DNA from: a virus
DNA: 61,667 nucleotides
Strand: one strand, 5' to 3'
IMG/VR virus record: IMGVR_UViG_3300005253_000118
Coordinates: 1 to 61,667 of that record
Shown: positions 59,100-61,667 of the stretch, one piece after another
Layout of the letters: every line of letters starts with the position of its first letter
Position numbering within the stretch: the stretch's first letter is position 1
Position numbers and translations under genes: made by a program
The notes under the pieces: generated by a model
Told to the model about the DNA's origin: nothing
The model's database searches: none
What the model saw: only the letters and a program-made list of their open reading frames with translations

Positions 59100-59341
59100 T
59101 TGGTTATAAACTCCTTTATTCCTTTTGATTCCATTTTCCATGAACCGGTGCCTATAATCTCTTGCCAACCACCATCGATCCGAATAGATACGATGGCGTG
59201 TTTCCCATGAATGGTCTCTGTGCTGGGTGTTACAATCGGCCTCGGTATCGAATAAAAGACCTTCGGGACACACGGCACTATCAATCCACCGGCCATCATG
59301 TAGCCTAGTCTTTGAAGGAATTTTCGGCGGGTTAGGATCAT
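59096..59341 (-). CDS. Tat-signal protein, short
   Basis: 81 residues from the ATG at 59341 (ATGA overlap with upstream gene). LTRRKFLQRL plus the hydrophobic GYMMAGGLIVP is a twin-arginine signal. The short mature part (PKVFYSIPRPIVTPSTETIHG ... IRIDGGWQEIIG) is not capsid-like to my eye. Third Tat-type protein in the window. Confidence 0.55.
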   Translation of the reverse strand: MILTRRKFLQRLGYMMAGGLIVPCVPKVFYSIPRPIVTPSTETIHGKHAIVSIRIDGGWQEIIGTGSWKMESKGIKEFITK

Positions 59342-59538
59342 TTGGGTGTCTCCAAATAGGCCCAAAGAGAAACATCAGAACATATTCTTATGAACTGACT
59401 ATCTAAAATACGGAAAACCATTGTCGCATCTCTATTTTTATATTGCTGCGAATAAACAAGACACCGTTTATTTTTATCGGGCTTCTCGGTTTTTTCGTGC
59501 CATATAAGTTCGGTTTTTATGACTCCGTGACATTTCAT
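59338..59538 (-). CDS. DUF551-like small protein
   Basis: 66 residues. KTELIWHEKTEKPDKNKRCLVYSQQYK and ending WAYLETPK follow the layout of DUF551-type phage proteins (W...P..g..vLv...). Weak but consistent. Confidence 0.45.
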   Translation of the reverse strand: MKCHGVIKTELIWHEKTEKPDKNKRCLVYSQQYKNRDATMVFRILDSQFIRICSDVSLWAYLETPK

Positions 59539-59748
59539 TTAAACAACCTCCTTTTTGTAATCGTATGGGTAGGTCTGATCCTCGTAACCACATCGGGAAC
59601 ACGTCCACAAGACACTTTCTGAGAAAGCTTTCGTCTCAACCCCTAAAAATAATTGGGCAGGACTACTTTCTATGTATTTCACGCGCCATGTACGATAATT
59701 CGGATTACACTTTGGACAATGGGCCTCGATTTCATTAAATAATTTCAT
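59539..59748 (-). CDS. Zinc-ribbon mini-protein 3
   Basis: 69 residues: CPKCNPN ... VLWTCSRCGYEDQTYPYDYKK. Similar to the mini-proteins at 40161 and 40362, 19 kb away. Confidence 0.5.
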   Translation of the reverse strand: MKLFNEIEAHCPKCNPNYRTWRVKYIESSPAQLFLGVETKAFSESVLWTCSRCGYEDQTYPYDYKKEVV

Positions 59749-59882
59749 TTAAACAACCTCCCCAACCCCCGGCCCGTTATCTTGCCTGCTGCCCGGCGTG
59801 CTATTCTTTTGCCGACCCTGCCCTTTTGGACGGAATTGAAATCGCCTAAAAGTCGCGCTATGAAATATAGGATTTGTCGCAT
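59745..59882 (-). CDS. Tiny basic protein
   Basis: 45 residues from the ATG at 59882 behind AGAGGAGG. RVGKRIARRAAGKITGRGLGRLFK at the end is strongly basic; I recall similar GRVGRR..RRAAGK proteins in phages and mobile elements. ATGA overlap with mini-protein 3. Confidence 0.5.
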   Translation of the reverse strand: MRQILYFIARLLGDFNSVQKGRVGKRIARRAAGKITGRGLGRLFK

Positions 59883-60052
59883 TTTGATACCTCCTCTTTC
59901 CTTGCCGTCTTTGTCCCCTGGGTGTCTTTAAATTGAGCCCGAAATAATTCTGATGCAACCGCATCTTTGCAAAATTCTGCAAATGCTTCGCTTGATATAT
60001 TCCCTATGCATTTCTTAACCCAATCATCGCTCAAAGATATTTTGCATTCCAT
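59858..60052 (-). CDS. Small hypothetical protein
   Basis: 64 residues from the ATG at 60052 behind GGGGG. Acidic then basic (VASELFRAQFKDTQGTKTARKEE). It overlaps 59745-59882 in another frame near its end. Confidence 0.4.
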   Translation of the reverse strand: MECKISLSDDWVKKCIGNISSEAFAEFCKDAVASELFRAQFKDTQGTKTARKEEVSKCDKSYIS

Positions 60053-60063
60053 CTCTACCCCCT

Positions 60064-60219
60064 TCATCCATGATGCTTGCCACAAATAGGGTCTTGTAAA
60101 AGCATAAGCTCTTTTATTTCCCTATCCCGGTCTTCCTGTGATTCCATTGAAAAATGCTTTGTTACGGGTTTTTGTTCTGGTTTTTTAAATAGCTTTTTAA
60201 TCCATAGTTTTATTTTCAT
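60064..60219 (-). CDS. Tiny basic protein
   Basis: 51 residues from the ATG at 60219 behind AGGAGG. Basic helix (WIKKLFKKPEQKPVTKHF) and charged C-terminus. No family. Confidence 0.4.
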   Translation of the reverse strand: MKIKLWIKKLFKKPEQKPVTKHFSMESQEDRDREIKELMLLQDPICGKHHG

Positions 60220-60234
60220 CTCTACCTCCTCACT

Positions 60235-60396
60235 TCATTCCCCATATTTTATTGTTTCTGTTGCCTCATCATAATGTTCACCTTCATCTATGATAAGCGC
60301 CTCTCTACATTCGTCACAAAGATATCCACCGCCGGGCATTTTATATATGATCCCCCTGACAACATTCGTGTAACATCCTTCACATGGAACAGACAT
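60235..60396 (-). CDS. Small zinc-binding protein
   Basis: 53 residues from the ATG at 60396 behind AGGTGAAT. CEGCYTNVVRGIIYKMPGGGYLCDECRE carries a CxxC...CxxC set and ends acidic. Likely zinc-binding. Confidence 0.5.
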   Translation of the reverse strand: MSVPCEGCYTNVVRGIIYKMPGGGYLCDECREALIIDEGEHYDEATETIKYGE

Positions 60397-60607
60397 ATTC
60401 ACCTCCTGCATGTTTTTGCAATCCCTCTTGAATCTGTTCATCTTCCATATAATACAAATCGGATCCGCGACACTCTGGACATCTCGGTTGCGGATGGCAC
60501 ATATCGGCAGCGTTTGATATCATTTGGCACAAACGCAAGTCCGGGTGCCTGTGCCATATATCCCCCAGTAGTTTTAATATCGGGTCGATTCTGTCTGGGT
60601 CTCTCAT
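60380..60607 (-). CDS. Conserved small phage protein
   Basis: 75 residues. RIDPILKLLGDIWHRHPDLRLCQMISNA ... DLYYMEDEQIQEGLQ matches the 'WxxxPDLRLGQLLxNA...YvED' pattern of a widespread phage family of unknown function. Overlaps the next gene slightly. Confidence 0.6.
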   Translation of the reverse strand: MRDPDRIDPILKLLGDIWHRHPDLRLCQMISNAADMCHPQPRCPECRGSDLYYMEDEQIQEGLQKHAGGEYVCSM

Positions 60608-60608
60608 A

Positions 60609-61622
60609 TTAACCCGCCTCCTTTATTTCTAATTGCAGCTTGGGTTGGAAGTGCTTTTCGATTCGTGCACCCTTTGATTGATTCTCCGGCCCCCACATAG
60701 GCTGAAGGTTTGATAGCGCCCAACATCGTTTGAAGTCGGGGTGTTCTGGCTTCGAGAAGTTATGGACCGATATTGGTACAATATGATCGACGTGCCATTT
60801 GCCGTAATTGTCCCAGGTCATGCCGGATTGAAATAGTTTTTGAAGATGGGTTTTGAGTTGCTTTAATGTCCAGCCGACAAGATGCTCCCAGTGCCGCCCG
60901 TTTTTTCTACCCAATATTGAAAAGTATATTGCCTTCCGCATTCTCTCGTTTAGCCTAAATCCCGGATCGGTTTTTGCCCTTTCGTTGCGCTTTTTGTTTT
61001 GTATAAAGTTCCTTCTTTCTCTTTTTGTCAATCCGTCTGGAATATTGTATTCGTGTTTCATGTGCGATATTCCAGATTTTTTTGAGGCGCATTCGGGGCC
61101 GCAGCATTGTTGTTTGCTTTGGGTTGGTTCGAATTGCTTGCGACAGTTAGAGTTAGCGCACTCTCGTTGGGTTCCCTTCAATGTTCGTGTGCTTGCGTTA
61201 TAGCAACGGTGTGAACAAAACTGCTGTTTTTCGCGAAGCGTGGTAAAGGGTGGGTTCGGACAGTTGTGGTATTGACATTGTTTTTTATATATTTGGCGTT
61301 TACCAGGTCGCCCCCCAATTGATATTCGTGCCGGTATACTATACATAGCCAGTCGTGAGCTAATTACGGATTGAGAATATCCAAATCTTTTCGCGATTTC
61401 ATCCGTAGACATCATTTTTTTTAAATATAGTTCCCTCAATTCGCTTTCTGGTATTTCTATTTTTACATTTTTTCTTATTGATATATCATACTCAATTAAC
61501 CTATCACGAACCTGTGTCCCAGAGCATCTAAGCATACTCCCAATTGATTTACAGGACATTTTCTTTTCAATATACAGTTTTTCTAATTCGTTCTTTGATG
61601 TTTTTACTCGTATACCATCCAT
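60609..61622 (-). CDS. HNH endonuclease with N-terminal HTH repeats
   Basis: 337 residues. N-terminal two HTH-like repeats (EIPESELRELYLKKMMSTDEIAKRFGYSQSVISSRL), Cys pairs for zinc (CQYHNC, CSHRC, CRKQF, CCGPECA), and WHVDHIVPISVHNFSKPEHPDFKRCWALSNLQPM as the HNH core. Likely a free-standing homing endonuclease. Confidence 0.8.
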   Translation of the reverse strand: MDGIRVKTSKNELEKLYIEKKMSCKSIGSMLRCSGTQVRDRLIEYDISIRKNVKIEIPESELRELYLKKMMSTDEIAKRFGYSQSVISSRLAMYSIPARISIGGRPGKRQIYKKQCQYHNCPNPPFTTLREKQQFCSHRCYNASTRTLKGTQRECANSNCRKQFEPTQSKQQCCGPECASKKSGISHMKHEYNIPDGLTKRERRNFIQNKKRNERAKTDPGFRLNERMRKAIYFSILGRKNGRHWEHLVGWTLKQLKTHLQKLFQSGMTWDNYGKWHVDHIVPISVHNFSKPEHPDFKRCWALSNLQPMWGPENQSKGARIEKHFQPKLQLEIKEAG

Positions 61623-61667
61623 ATTTCCATACCCCCCCCCTATTGTAATTTGCGCGTGGTCGAGCTT

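Noticed and set aside
1-61667. CRISPR array
   Set aside because: No series of direct repeats of 20-40 bases with equal spacers was seen on either strand.
1-61667. Temperate lifestyle
   Set aside because: No integrase, excisionase or convincing repressor cassette was seen, but the window may be incomplete, so this is not excluded.

Overview
The window is most of the morphogenesis, packaging, recombination and early region of a tailed double-stranded DNA phage with a short-tail (podovirus-like) virion. The evidence is a contiguous set of an N4-gp56-type major capsid protein, a scaffold-like protein, a P22-type portal, a GpA-like terminase large subunit, a head-tail adaptor, an 822-residue tail stub protein and a 1958-residue internal virion protein, with no tape measure, sheath or tail tube gene. 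A spanin pair (inner-membrane coiled coil plus outer-membrane lipoprotein) points to a Gram-negative bacterial host. No integrase or DNA polymerase is seen, so the genome is either incomplete here or depends on its host for replication.

Almost everything is on the minus strand, so transcription runs from high to low coordinates. From 61.6 kb downward: an HNH endonuclease, tiny Cys-rich proteins, a Tat-signal protein, a ParB-like protein and a DNA methyltransferase split by an antisense HNH gene (56.3-61.6 kb). Next come a PD-(D/E)XK exonuclease, a coiled-coil partner and a RecT annealase with a cluster of RNA genes between them (50.8-56.3 kb). Then come replication-initiation and loader-like genes and a DUF5131 radical-SAM-like protein (46.5-50.7 kb). 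A short plus-strand operon with a textbook sigma-70 promoter lies at 44.0-46.1 kb. A 750-base divergent control region separates it from a small-terminase-like gene. Between that gene and terL (36.4-42.3 kb) lies an array of more than 20 tiny genes, many Cys-rich or membrane-bound. The late block (1-36 kb) carries terL, portal, scaffold, capsid, adaptor, tail and internal proteins, fibre-like proteins and finally lysis genes.

Three things stand out. (1) The RNA genes are abnormal. One tRNA at 52.5 kb appears circularly permuted, with its 3' half and encoded CCA lying upstream of its 5' half. Two Leu-like tRNAs flanking the RecT region carry hairpin insertions in the D loop, and their anticodon loops are enlarged too. 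Two further tRNA-like elements at 27.6-27.9 kb are also oversized. A normal tRNA-Thr(UGU) sits among them. (2) Three tiny genes at 36.5-38.0 kb carry segments resembling the phage's own major capsid protein, in permuted order, and two of them begin with a Tat export signal. (3) Three paralogues of an unrecognised Cys-containing family (CWKV...KCG...GGYFY...VILKRACTE) are dispersed through the virion operon, two of them beside Cys-cluster proteins.

Many calls are hypothetical structural or small proteins. All function calls rest on motifs read by eye; no searches were run.
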